Below, one piece after another: positions 54,543-64,000 of a DNA stretch of 64,000 nt. The position numbers were made by a program, and so were the translations under genes. Position 1 is the first letter of the stretch, and the number at the start of each line of letters is the position of its first letter. This stretch comes from Linum tenue (lineage: Eukaryota > Streptophyta > Magnoliopsida > Malpighiales > Linaceae): the NCBI GenBank assembly GCA_946122785.1, contig CAMGYJ010000007.1:1752909-1816908 (forward strand), read 5' to 3'. Below the pieces are notes generated by a model, which was not told the DNA's origin, searched no databases, and saw nothing but the letters and a program-made list of their open reading frames with translations.

Positions 54543-57500
54543 CTACTTCAGCAATCTAATTAACAAGATCCACAGTTTTTTACCTGTGTGATCCTTAAAC
54601 TCAGACTCTGGGTTTGTTGACAGTTGGATGAATGCAAAAGTGGCAACCACACCCCAGAAACCGCCCACGAAACCCAAAGCTACGCTGCCAGAGAACCAAT
54701 ACAATGCGTGCTCTCCATCATTTTCTTCTCCGTCCATTAAACCAGGCACTTTGCTGTCATTGCTGCAGTCCACATTCAATGGAGGCCCACAAAGTTCTTG
54801 GTTGCCAATGAAGCTCCATGAATCAAAGCTCTGCAGTTGAGTGCTTGAAGGAATTTTACCAACCAAGTTGTTGTACGACAAGTTCAAGTAATTCAAGAAT
54901 GTGAGACTTCCCAGGGTTGAAGGGATTGATCCGGACAGCTGGTTCATCGATAGATCCATGGATTCAAGAGAGAGCATTGCGGTTAGATCCTTCGGAATTG
55001 CACCAGAGAATGAATTATGTGACAAGTTGAGATATTTAAGGGCTGCCAGGCTTGAGATCTCGTTGGGGATCTGTCCTGACAAGTCATTCCAAGAGAGGTC
55101 CAAACTCCTTACATAGTTCAGTATGGTGCTGTAGTCCAACAACTGCCCTTTTCTCACAAGAATCTGAGTATCCAATAATGATTGCCCACGAACACCATAA
55201 ACTGCAATGACCCCTAAAGTATTATTATTTGGAGTAGCCATGGCACTGAGATTAGCAACACATTCTGGCAAGGCCCCAGAGAGAGAGTTGTGAGAAAGAT
55301 CCAAGATCTGTAAAGATTGCAGGCCACAGATCTCCTTAGGTATACTGCCATGGAACTTATTCCGGCGTAAACTAAGAATGGATAATCTGGAAAGGCTTTG
55401 TCCCATCCATTCCGGAATCTTCCCCTCCAATCCATTATCACTCAAGTCAACTATGACTAACCTGGAGCAGTTTTGGAGGGATGGTGGAATTTGACCGGAC
55501 AGCCTATTGTTCTGAAGGCGCAAAGATACGAGGGAACTTACATATCCAAGGGACTTTGGGATCTTGCCACTGAGCTTATTTCCTCCCAGCCTTATGCTCG
55601 ACAAGCTCGGCCAAGTCTTCCAACAATCTGGTATCTCACCAGTCAAATTATTACCATATAAGCTTAGAAATTCTGTAGCCCTCATCTCACTGGGGTTGAA
55701 ACACAAGAATTTGAACAAGTTTCCAGAAAGCAGATTGTTGGAAAGATCAACAAATGTCAAGTTGGATGAGATAGCAGGAAGAGGACCTTCCAAGAAATTG
55801 GAGCTGAAATCAAAATATGAAACAGTGAGAACTACAGGTATGACATGTGGGAGCCTTCCAGGGATTTGATTGCGAGAGAAATTCAAATAGTAGAACTGAG
55901 ATGATATGCTCCAGAACCAGTCAGGAATGGGTTCTGAAATTCTAGAGTTTGATAGATCAAGAGACTTGAGATACTGCAAACTCTTGAGCCAATGGGGAAA
56001 TCCAGGTCCAACATACCAGGATTCTAGGTCCAAGTCTTCAAGTAGTTTGTAAGGAACCCAATCTGGTTTAGCTTTCATCACCATCTTGTTTCCAGATGCA
56101 TAAAAGCAAGACAGCTTTCTGAGGTTGGCAAAGTGAATTTCAGGGTAAACAACACCATGCAACGAGTTCTGAGAGATATCCACATAAGCCAGCTGTGCCA
56201 ATTCCCCAAAACTTGTTGGAATTGTCCCACTGATGTTATTTCTTGAAAGGTCTACATCAATCAAGGAAGTCATTTCTCCGAATGACATTGGAAGTGAACC
56301 AGAAATGGAATTATTTCCGAGGATGAGGCGGTAAAGTTTCTTGAAATTTCCAATACGACTGGTCAACTGACCAGACAGTTGGCAATTAAACAACAACAAT
56401 ACTTGTAAAGTATCAGAAGCACATTCTCCAAGGATTTCAAGCAGCTCTGATACTTTTTGATTCAGTTTTACATTTTGTAGAGAAAGCGACCTCAAACGGC
56501 AGAAGCTTTTGAATGACTCTGGAATTCCCCTCTCAAATTCGAGTCCATGATTGACAGACAAATTAAGGTCAACAAGAGAAGACAAGTTTCCAATGCCAGC
56601 AGTTGAGACTTTACCATCCAAATGATTACCATATAGATCAAGTGTCTCTAGATGACTAAATCTATACAACCAGTTTGGTATTGAATGATTGAATCGATTG
56701 GAGTTCAATGAAAGGGTCCTCAGTGAAGTAAGGTTTTGAAGCTCGTCAGAAATTGGACCATCAAAAGAGTTGATTCCTAGATTCAAGTAAGTAAGGCTCT
56801 GAAGATGAAAAACCCAACTAGGAACTGAAGTTTGATCAAAATCATTCTGCTGCAAACTAAGAGCAGACAACGAAGACATGTTCAAATTATTGAGGGGAGG
56901 GATATGACGGATACGACAGTTTGATAGATACAATTCTGAAAGAGATGGGAGTGTGTTTATCATGTTCAACCAGTCAGAAGCATCACTAAGATCGACATCA
57001 CTTAAATCAAGGTACCGTAGTGAAGACATACCAGAAAGCCACTTCAAACTATCAGCATATAACACATTACGCCTCGCAGCCTGCAGGCCAAGTTGATGCA
57101 GATTTGAGAGGTTTCCCAGTTGATGAGGAATAACTCCTCCAAATCCAGCTCCATCAAGGTAGAGGTGCTTTAAACTACTCATAGAGCCAAGAAAACTCGG
57201 AATGGGAATCCCTTGGAAACGATTGTTTGACAGGTCCAAATAACTGAGATACTTCAGCTGAAGCAATGAAGGATTTAGCTTACCGCTAAACACCGAGTCG
57301 TCCCTGGAAGAAGGCCATCCAAGATGGAGCTCGGTGACATGGCCGGTAAAATTATCACATACAACACCGGACCATGTACAGGGATCCTGGCCAACCCAAG
57401 ATGATAGAAAGCTTGTAGGGTCTTCAAGATCATCCTTGAACTTCAAAAGGGCTTCCCTTTCATCTTGACAACAGCCTTCACTAGAAGTTACATGGCTGAA

Positions 57501-57545
57501 GTACATGCAACACAAGCAGACAAGAAGAGCTGCAACAGCAGTCAT
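54543..57545 (-). CDS. receptor-like protein RLP3 (Cf/EIX type)
   Basis: 1000 residues from the ATG at 57545; the open frame upstream begins at a TTG and is not used. Signal peptide 1-17 (AVAALLVCLCCMYFS). The N-cap differs from its neighbours: EGCCQDEREALLKFKDDL, then SSWVGQDPCTWSGVVC, so the usual CC pair before the Trp is P-C, and an extra Cys sits at the start (GCCQ). About 28 LRRs follow, with an island VRKGQLLDYSTILNYVRSL, cap GNQELCGPPL, acidic GEENDGEH, membrane helix about 951-974 with GFVGG, and tail KKLWILLIRLLK. No kinase. The coding frame is undamaged. Role as RLP1, ligand unknown; the altered cap may matter for folding or may simply be an accepted variant, as D-P-C-x-W is common in LRR kinases. 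Confidence 0.92.
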   Translation of the reverse strand: MTAVAALLVCLCCMYFSHVTSSEGCCQDEREALLKFKDDLEDPTSFLSSWVGQDPCTWSGVVCDNFTGHVTELHLGWPSSRDDSVFSGKLNPSLLQLKYLSYLDLSNNRFQGIPIPSFLGSMSSLKHLYLDGAGFGGVIPHQLGNLSNLHQLGLQAARRNVLYADSLKWLSGMSSLRYLDLSDVDLSDASDWLNMINTLPSLSELYLSNCRIRHIPPLNNLNMSSLSALSLQQNDFDQTSVPSWVFHLQSLTYLNLGINSFDGPISDELQNLTSLRTLSLNSNRFNHSIPNWLYRFSHLETLDLYGNHLDGKVSTAGIGNLSSLVDLNLSVNHGLEFERGIPESFKSFCRLRSLSLQNVKLNQKVSELLEILGECASDTLQVLLLFNCQLSGQLTSRIGNFKKLYRLILGNNSISGSLPMSFGEMTSLIDVDLSRNNISGTIPTSFGELAQLAYVDISQNSLHGVVYPEIHFANLRKLSCFYASGNKMVMKAKPDWVPYKLLEDLDLESWYVGPGFPHWLKSLQYLKSLDLSNSRISEPIPDWFWSISSQFYYLNFSRNQIPGRLPHVIPVVLTVSYFDFSSNFLEGPLPAISSNLTFVDLSNNLLSGNLFKFLCFNPSEMRATEFLSLYGNNLTGEIPDCWKTWPSLSSIRLGGNKLSGKIPKSLGYVSSLVSLRLQNNRLSGQIPPSLQNCSRLVIVDLSDNGLEGKIPEWMGQSLSRLSILSLRRNKFHGSIPKEICGLQSLQILDLSHNSLSGALPECVANLSAMATPNNNTLGVIAVYGVRGQSLLDTQILVRKGQLLDYSTILNYVRSLDLSWNDLSGQIPNEISSLAALKYLNLSHNSFSGAIPKDLTAMLSLESMDLSMNQLSGSIPSTLGSLTFLNYLNLSYNNLVGKIPSSTQLQSFDSWSFIGNQELCGPPLNVDCSNDSKVPGLMDGEENDGEHALYWFSGSVALGFVGGFWGVVATFAFIQLSTNPESEFKDHTGKKLWILLIRLLK

Positions 57546-58646
57546 TGAGTTAAGGGTTATTAGTTGGGAAGGCTCAAACTCGCAGCAAGTATACCATATA
57601 CAAGCATTGCTAGTAACAGAACGCAATGTGTCTCAACTCTTTTGAAGCTAATCTTTCCTGTTTTCACGGAATTCTTCATTGGAGAATTCTCCTGAGTTCC
57701 CAATAGAATGAGTCAGTCTTCAGTCAAATTCTTGATTTTAGCTAAGGGAAAAAGTATCAGCTGCTGCCCCCCGTCTCTTAATCATAAAATAGATCTGTCA
57801 TTTTGTGTGGTTAGGTTGAGCTGTTGCAATATATTCCTGTCCTTCCTGTAAAGCATATGAAGTCACGAGGATGAGACAAGACTGATGAGGGAGAAAGCTT
57901 TCATCATCACTAAAATAATACATTCCTGAGTTTCCAATAGCATTAATACCCGTCTTCAGACAAATGGTTTGTTTAGCTAAGAGAAAAAGTATCATTTGCC
58001 GTCCACCATCTGTTAATCATGAAATCGAACTGCCAATTTATCTGGTTAGATTCAGGCATTCAGCTGTTGCGTTGTATTCCTCTCCTTCGTGAAAAATAAC
58101 AAACCAAAAGGATGAGACAAGACACTTAAATATCAACTAAGAAACTATTGGGGAAAATGAGATAAGAATACTCACACATACGCCAATTTCAAGCAACAAT
58201 GTGCTTCTGTGAAAAAGAAACGTATGCCAAAGCCAAAATCTAAACTTGAGGGCAGCAACGGTGACAAATGACGAGTACATGAAATAGCGACGTGATGGTC
58301 TGGGCCTGGGGGCGCTAGCAAGCTTCTCCAAATGAGGTTCTGATGCAAAGGATTTAGTACTTGTGATAAGCTTCGTCCCCGAGTTTTTGTTGAGAGGAAT
58401 TGAGATCAGGCAATATCGTTAGGAGACCATTGAATGATTTGAATCAATAGCATAACTCATGGTCCTAGCTCGATTCTAGCATTGTGCTCATTGCGACATT
58501 TACAGATGGCAGGCAACCTAATCCAATAAACACACTCATCCAAAAAGTACAGTCACAGATAAACCTACTTACCCTTCATTCCCCAGCAGGGGCATTAGCG
58601 GGAACTCGGCACTAACTGCAAACGAAAGGCTGGGGACGAAAAAAAC
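57546..58646 (-). promoter_or_regulatory. RLP3 leader region with duplicated block and candidate 5' UTR donor
   Basis: Two diverged copies of the shared leader block (57690-57880 and 57930-58120) follow one another: GAGTTCCCAATAGAATGAGT and GAGTTTCCAATAGCATTAAT, both followed by TTTAGCTAAG(G/A)GAAAAAGTATCA. Further upstream 58445-58620 matches 63445-63620 near RLP4. At 58573/58572 the - strand reads GGGGAATGAAGG/GTAAG, a strong splice-donor-like site, so the gene may have a non-coding first exon and a ~1 kb leader intron. That is inference from two copies sharing the site. Confidence 0.4.
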
Positions 58647-59011
58647 ATGCGCGGAGGAGGTAGACTGGTGAGGCAATTTTGCCGGTGCCAGAAAGCAATG
58701 AACATCAAACGCTCTGGCCGTGAGCTGGGCAATGATCGGAAAATGCGCCCCGAAGAAGAAGCTAATACTATAGACACGTTCAGCAATCTTCCAGAACCCA
58801 TTCTTTATCACATCCTTTGTTTCTGGACACCAGATCGGCCGTTCAAACCTTTGTATTGTCCCGTTCGTGGCCATGCGCTTGGAAGCACATCCCCGTCCTC
58901 CATCATTGCAGCCATCCCTTCAAACGATATCCCATCTTCAGAACGTATGCTGAAAAAGTTCTGTCCCTCCGCCGTAAGGTGATAAGCTTACGGAGATCAT
59001 TAGCCTATTGA
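58647..59011 (+). pseudogene. F-box gene G, 5' fragment
   Basis: Frame one gives NIKRSGRELGNDRKMR, NLPEPILYHILCFW. Frame two continues FLDTRSAVQTFVLSRSWPCA, WKHIPVLHHCSHPF and YAEKVLSLRRK. The frame break is at about 58820 (TTTGTTTCTGGACACC). The similarity to genes D and E includes the SGRELG-type N-terminal repeat. It ends near 59000, so all LRR-like parts are missing. It lies head-to-head with RLP3, at the place where the leader exon of that gene is expected. Confidence 0.82.
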
Positions 59012-59789
59012 TAAGCTTCGTCCCGGAGATTTTGTTGGAGGAATTGAGTCTGCCATAAGAACAACGCAAAAAGAACCAAGTCTAATACTAGCATAATACA
59101 GAATTTTTGTGAATGAATACTATCAATGTAGTCAAAACCGCGTTTCTACATCGAAGAGTTTTGGCGATTTAGAAGCGTAAAACCGTAAATTTGGAATGTT
59201 TAAAGCGCATTTTAACTACATTAGTTATAAAAACTGAGTTTTTACATAGAAGCGTTTTGGTTACCTAAAAACGTAAAAGCATAAATTTTTAAACTTTAAA
59301 GTGCGAGTAATTGCTATCATGAACCCGGAATAATCTCATTTGAGAAACAATTTGCACAACCAATTAGCATGTGGAAAACATGGTCAAAACCAACAGAATA
59401 AAGAACCAATTGTAACAGGTATCACGGCTGGAAAAATCAGTAACTAGTGCCAAACTGGACAATCAAGCTTGTATTTTTGCGGTGCAACTAGGTTTCCTTT
59501 TAGTACCAGTATCACCATGAGAAAAAAGTTGCAACAGATTTTAGTAGTATTAGTATGTGTCTTTCTGCATTATCCTCTAACCTATCTAAGGATACAATAA
59601 ATTTTAATAAGAATATTCATAAGGAAATGACAAAGTCTAGGAGGATAGCAGTTAATTTAAATCACTTACAGCTAAAGGCAAACTTCATAATGTTGATAGA
59701 ATGACCGATATAACTACTGTTTCTGTACATTTTGGGCACTGTGCACAAGTTCCTTGCTAAGAATGCCCTTTCTGGGCATGAACGTGCTC
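59012..59789. other. intergenic and 3' flank of RLP4
   Basis: Contains an imperfect ~78-bp direct repeat: AAAACCGCGTTTCTACATCG at 59136 and AAAACTGAGTTTTTACATAG at about 59230, each followed by GAAG(A/C)GTTTTGG. From about 59330 on it is a diverged copy of the RLP 3' block (CCAATTAGCATGTGGAAAAC, TGTACATTTTGGGCACTGTG). Confidence 0.55.
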
Positions 59790-62700
59790 CTACTTCAGTA
59801 ATCTCATTAACAAGATCCACAATTTTTTACCCATGTAGTCCTTGAACTCGGAATCTGGGATTGTCGACAGTTGGATGAATGCAAAAGTGGCAACCACACC
59901 CCAGAAACCGCCCACAAAACCCAAAACTACGCTGCTAAAGAACCAATACAATGCATGTTCTTCATCAATTTCTTCGCCGTCAATTAAACTATGCAATCTG
60001 CTGTCATAGCTGCAATCCACATTCAAAGGAGGCCCACAAAGTTCTTGGTTGCCAATGAAGCTCCATGAATCGAAGCTCTGCAGTTGAGTGCTTGAAGGAA
60101 TTTTACCACTTAAGTTGTTGTACGACAAGTTCAAGTGATTCAAGAACGTGAGACTTCCTAGGCTTGAAGGAATTGATCTGGACAGCAGGTTCATCGATAG
60201 ATCCATGGATTCAAGAGAGAGCATTGCGGTCAGATCCTCCGGAATTGCACCAGAGAATGAGTTATGTGACAAGTTGAGATATTTAAGGGCTGCCAGGCTA
60301 AAGATCTCGTTGGGGATCTGTCCTGACAAGTCATTCCAAGAGAGGTCAAAACTCCTGACATAGTTGAGTATGGTGCTGTAGTCCAACAACTGCCCTTTTG
60401 TCACCAGAATCTGAGTATCCAACAATGATTGCCCCTGAACACCATAGACTGCAATGACCCCTAAAGTATTATTGTTTGGAGTAGCCATGGCACTAAGATT
60501 AGCAACACATTCTGGCAAGGCCCCAGAGAGAGAGTTGAGAGAAAGATCCAAGATCTGTAAGGATTGCAGGTCACAGATCTCCTTAGGTATGCTTCCATGG
60601 AACTTATTCTTGCGTAAACTAAGAATGGACAATCTTGAAAGGCTTTGTCCCATCCATTTCGGAATCTTCCCCTCCAATCCATTATCACTCAAGTCAACTA
60701 TGACTAACCTGGAGCAGTTTTCGAGGGATTGTGGAATTTCACCAGACAGCCTATTGTCCTGAAGGCGCAAGGATTTGAGGGAACTTACATATCCAAGGGA
60801 CTTTGGGATCTTGCCACTGAGCTTGTTTCCTCCCAGCCTTATGCTCGATAAGCTCGGCCAAGTCTTCCAACAATCTGGTATCTCACCAGTCAAATTATTA
60901 CCATATAAGCTCAAAAATTCTGTAGCCCTCATCTCACTGGGGTTGAAACACAAAAACTTGAACAAGTTTCCTGAAAGCAGATTGTTGGAGAGGTCCAGAA
61001 ATGTCAAGTTGGATGAGATAGCAGGCACTGGACCTTCCAAGCAATTGAAGCTGAAATCAAAATATGATATAGTGATAACTATAGGTACGACATGTGGGAG
61101 CCTTCCAGGGATTTGGTTGTGTGAGAAATTCAAATAGTAGTACTGAGATGATATGCTCCAGAACCAGCCAGGAATGGGTTCTGAAATTCCAGAGTTTGAT
61201 AGATCAAGAGACTTGAGATGCTGCAAATACTGGAGCCAATTGGGAAAACCAGGTCCAACATACCAGGATTCTAGGTCCAATTCTTCAAGCACCATTGAAG
61301 GAACCCAATCTGGTTTAGCTTTCAGCACCATCTTGTTTCCAGATGCATAAAAGCATGTCAGCTTTCTCATGTTGGCAAAGTGAATTTCAGGGTAAACAAC
61401 ACCATGCAATGAGTTCTGAGAGATATCCATATAACCCAGCTGTGCCAATGCCCCAAAACTTGTTGGAATTGTCCCACTGATATTGTTTCTTGCAAGGTTT
61501 ACATAGTCTAAGGATGTCATTTCTCCTAACGACATTGGAAGTGAACCAGAAATGAAATTATTTCCAAGAGTGAGACGGTTAAGTCTCTTGAAATTTCCGA
61601 TCCGATCAGTCAACTGACCAGTCAGTTGGCAATTAAACAACAACAATATCTGTAAAGTATCAGAAGCACATTCTCCAAGGATTTCAAGCAACTCTGATAT
61701 ATTTTGATTTAAGATTACATTTTGCAGAGAAAGCGATCTCAAACGACAGAAGCTTTTGAACGACTCTGGAATTCCCCTCTCAAATTTGAGGCCATGATTG
61801 ACTGACAAGTCAAGGTCAACAAGAGAAGACAAGTTTCCAATGCCAGCAGTTGAGACTTTACCATCCAACTGATTACCAGATAGATTGAGTGTCTCAAGAT
61901 AACGTAATCTATACAACCAGTTTGGTACTGAATGATAGAATTGATTGGAGGACAAGCGAAGGGTCTTCAGAGAAGTAAGATTTTGAAGTTGGTCAGGAAT
62001 CGGTCCACCAAAAGAGTTGTATCCTAGATTCAAGTAAGTAAGGCTCTGAAGATGAAAAATCCAACTAGGAACTGAAGTTTGATCAAACTGATTGTGATAC
62101 AAACTAAGAGCATACAACAAAGACATGTTAACATTCTTGAGGGTAGGGATATGATGGATTCGACAGTTTGATAGATACAGTTCTGAAATAGATGGGAGTG
62201 TGTTTATCATGCTCAACCAGTCAGAAGCACCACTAAGATCGACATCACTCAAATCAAGGTATTCTAGTAAAGACAGACCAGAAAGCCACTTCAAACAATC
62301 AGCAGATAACACATAATCTTTAGCAGCCTGCAGGCCAAGTTGATGCAGATTTGAGAGGTTTCCCAGTTAATGAGGAATGACCCCTCCAAATCCAGATCCA
62401 TCAAGGAAGAGGTGCTTTAAAGTACTCATAGAGCCAAGAAAACTTGGAATGGGAATCCCATGGAAATTATTGTTTGACAAGTCCAAATAACTGAGATACT
62501 TCAACTGAAGCAATGAAGGATTTAGCTTACCAGTGAACACAGAGTCGTCCCTCAAAGAAGGCCATCCGAGATGGAGCTCAGTGACATGGCCAGTAAAATT
62601 ATCACAGACGACTCGGGACCATGTACAACAATCCCTTTGACCAACCCAAGATGATAGAAAGCTTGAAGGGTCTTCAAGATCTGCCTTCAACTTGAAAAGG

Positions 62701-62795
62701 GCTTCTCTTTCATCTTGACCACAGCCTTCACAAGAAGTCCCATGGACAAAGAACATCCAGGCCAAGCAAACAAGAAGAGCTGCAACAGCAGCCAT
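59790..62795 (-). pseudogene. receptor-like protein RLP4 with one nonsense codon
   Basis: The reading frame is continuous over 1002 codons from the conserved ATG at 62795 except for a single TAA at 62367-62369. There GVIPH-stop-LGNLSNLHQLGL replaces GVIPHQLGNL of all three paralogues (CAA to TAA). An ATG 27 codons further up (62876) is also in frame. N-cap EGCGQDEREALFKLKADL, W-x5-CC-x-WSRVVC (Gly to Arg in the last motif), LRRs, island VTKGQLLDYSTILNYVRSF, cap GNQELCGPPL, acidic GEEIDEEH, membrane helix LGFVGGFWGVVATFAF, tail KKLWILLMRLLK are all present. Either a very young pseudogene, a null allele of this accession, or a sequencing error. Translation would stop after about 142 residues. 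Confidence 0.88.
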
Positions 62796-64000
62796 TGAGT
62801 TAAGGGTCGGTAGTTGTGAAGGCTCAAATTCACAGCAAATATACCACATACAAGCGTTGCTAATAACAGAACGCATTGTATCTTAACTCTTTCGAAGGTA
62901 CATTATTCCTGCTTTCCTGTGACTTTTTAATTGATAAATTATCCTGAGTTCCCAATAGAATGAGCCACCGTCTTCACCAAATTCTTGCTTTTAGCTAAGG
63001 GAAAAAGTATCATCATCTGAGTTCCCACTAGAAAAGGCTATCATTATCAATAATATAACACAATTCTGAGTTTCCAATTGAATGAATCACTGTCTCCAGT
63101 CAAATTCTTGTTTTTAGCTTAGAAGGAAAAATCTATCATTAGTTTTTTGACATAAGTAAGCAGAGAAATTAACGTCAAAAGGAAAGATACTGGAATTGAT
63201 CCAATATCGAAGTCTGGAAACCACTTAGCAACAATTATGAGAAAAGGAGAAACTCATGAAATGATATGATACCGATGATCAAGAAGATTCTACAGGGATG
63301 ATGAAGAACACAAAGACTAGTAAGTAGTAACTAATCCTAGTAGGCAATAAATAACACCCAAGTGTGAAAACAAAATTGTGGTTGGTCTCGTCATCCTACT
63401 AACACAATCCTATCACTAAACTAAATCCCTGAAGTGAATAAATAGCATAACTCATAATTCTTCTCGATTCTAGCATTGTGTTCCATTGCGACATTTCCAC
63501 AAACAGATGGCAGGCAACCTAGTCCAATAAACACACTCATCCAAAAACTATAGCCACGTTCCCATAAAAAATCTCCTTACCTTCATTCCCCAGCAGCGGC
63601 GTTAAACTCGACACTGACTGCAAATCCGTTCTTTCAGCAGCAGCGAATGGAATCGCAAATCGGACAACGTGAAGGGAGAATCGGAAAGTAGCGTCTGGAA
63701 TACTCTTCGCGAATTGGAAACCGGAAGGGATAAAAGGGAAGACATTTCTGTCTTCAGAAAAGGGCAAAGAGGCCACGAGCCCACGACTGGTGTGGCATCT
63801 GTGCCGGCGCCGACGACTTGAGCGACGGCGAAGTCCACTTGCGTTGGCGGATGAAAATCGATGCGGTGGCCTGGGACCGCCACTAAGTAACGAACTTTAC
63901 ATGGGGCAAAAACTAAAACTGCGGAAGGGTGTATTTGTCAAATTTCATTGGTGTAACCGTTAAGTGAGAGCTAAGCAAAACAAATAATTTTGGGGACTAT
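62796..64000 (-). promoter_or_regulatory. RLP4 leader region
   Basis: Carries copies of the shared leader block (62945-63015: GAGTTCCCAATAGAATGAGC, TTTTAGCTAAGGGAAAAAGT; and 63068-63130). At 63581/63580 the - strand reads GGGGAATGAAG/GTAAGG, the same candidate leader donor as upstream of RLP3. The sequence from 63590 to 63880 is moderately GC-rich and could be the non-coding first exon and promoter. Short open frames here show no protein family. Confidence 0.4.

Noticed and set aside
45355..62000. Many + strand frames of 60-140 residues inside the RLP genes
   Set aside because: They recur at the same place in each paralogue because the sense strand is conserved; none resembles a protein family.

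Overview
This is nuclear DNA of a flowering plant. The evidence is GT-AG introns, plant-type F-box/LRR and Cf/EIX-type receptor-like protein families, Ty3/gypsy, Copia-like and hAT transposon debris, and long AT-rich intergenic stretches. It looks like a eudicot. A rosid such as a Myrtales species is possible but cannot be settled from the sequence. No bacterial-type operons, CRISPR arrays, tRNA genes or rRNA genes were seen.

Layout. 1-4.7 kb holds a DEAH-helicase pseudogene exon, an intact tubulin-binding cofactor C gene, a small secreted-protein gene and a chimera of a GYF-protein-like first exon with an amino-acid-permease exon. 4.7-18 kb is gene-poor. It holds two solo or non-autonomous transposons (a hAT-type element with TIRs and an apparent solo Copia-like LTR), two orphan exons of a GH1 beta-glucosidase, a truncated replication-protein-A-like gene with an internally duplicated exon, and an RNase H-like remnant. 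18-28 kb has a broken F-box gene, a 3' relic of a short-chain dehydrogenase (SDR) and the intact SDR gene itself. 28-44.5 kb is an F-box/LRR array, all on the + strand: three two-exon genes in one stretch (B, C, D), a broken copy of C, a fourth intact gene (E) and a fragment. Two inserted elements interrupt it: a 1.3 kb TIR element carrying a long palindromic 33-bp array, and a young 3.1 kb LTR retrotransposon that encodes only gag and protease. 45-64 kb is a tandem array of four receptor-like protein genes, all on the - strand: two look intact (RLP1, RLP3), one has a frameshifted tail (RLP2) and one has a single nonsense codon (RLP4). F-box fragments and a hAT element lie between them.

How the parts relate. 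The RLPs are probably cell-surface immune or developmental receptors without kinases, which in this family act with SOBIR1- and BAK1-type kinases. The F-box proteins would be substrate adaptors of SCF ubiquitin ligases. Both families are evolving here by tandem duplication and decay. Repeated intergenic blocks show the C-D unit copied to give C'-E, and these paralogous copies serve as empty sites that date the transposon insertions. No pathway-level link between the two families can be shown from sequence.

No wholly new multi-gene system was found. The most unusual items are the gag-protease-only retrotransposon, the palindromic array that is open on both strands, the chimeric GYF/permease locus, and the conserved non-coding leader block shared by all four RLP genes.
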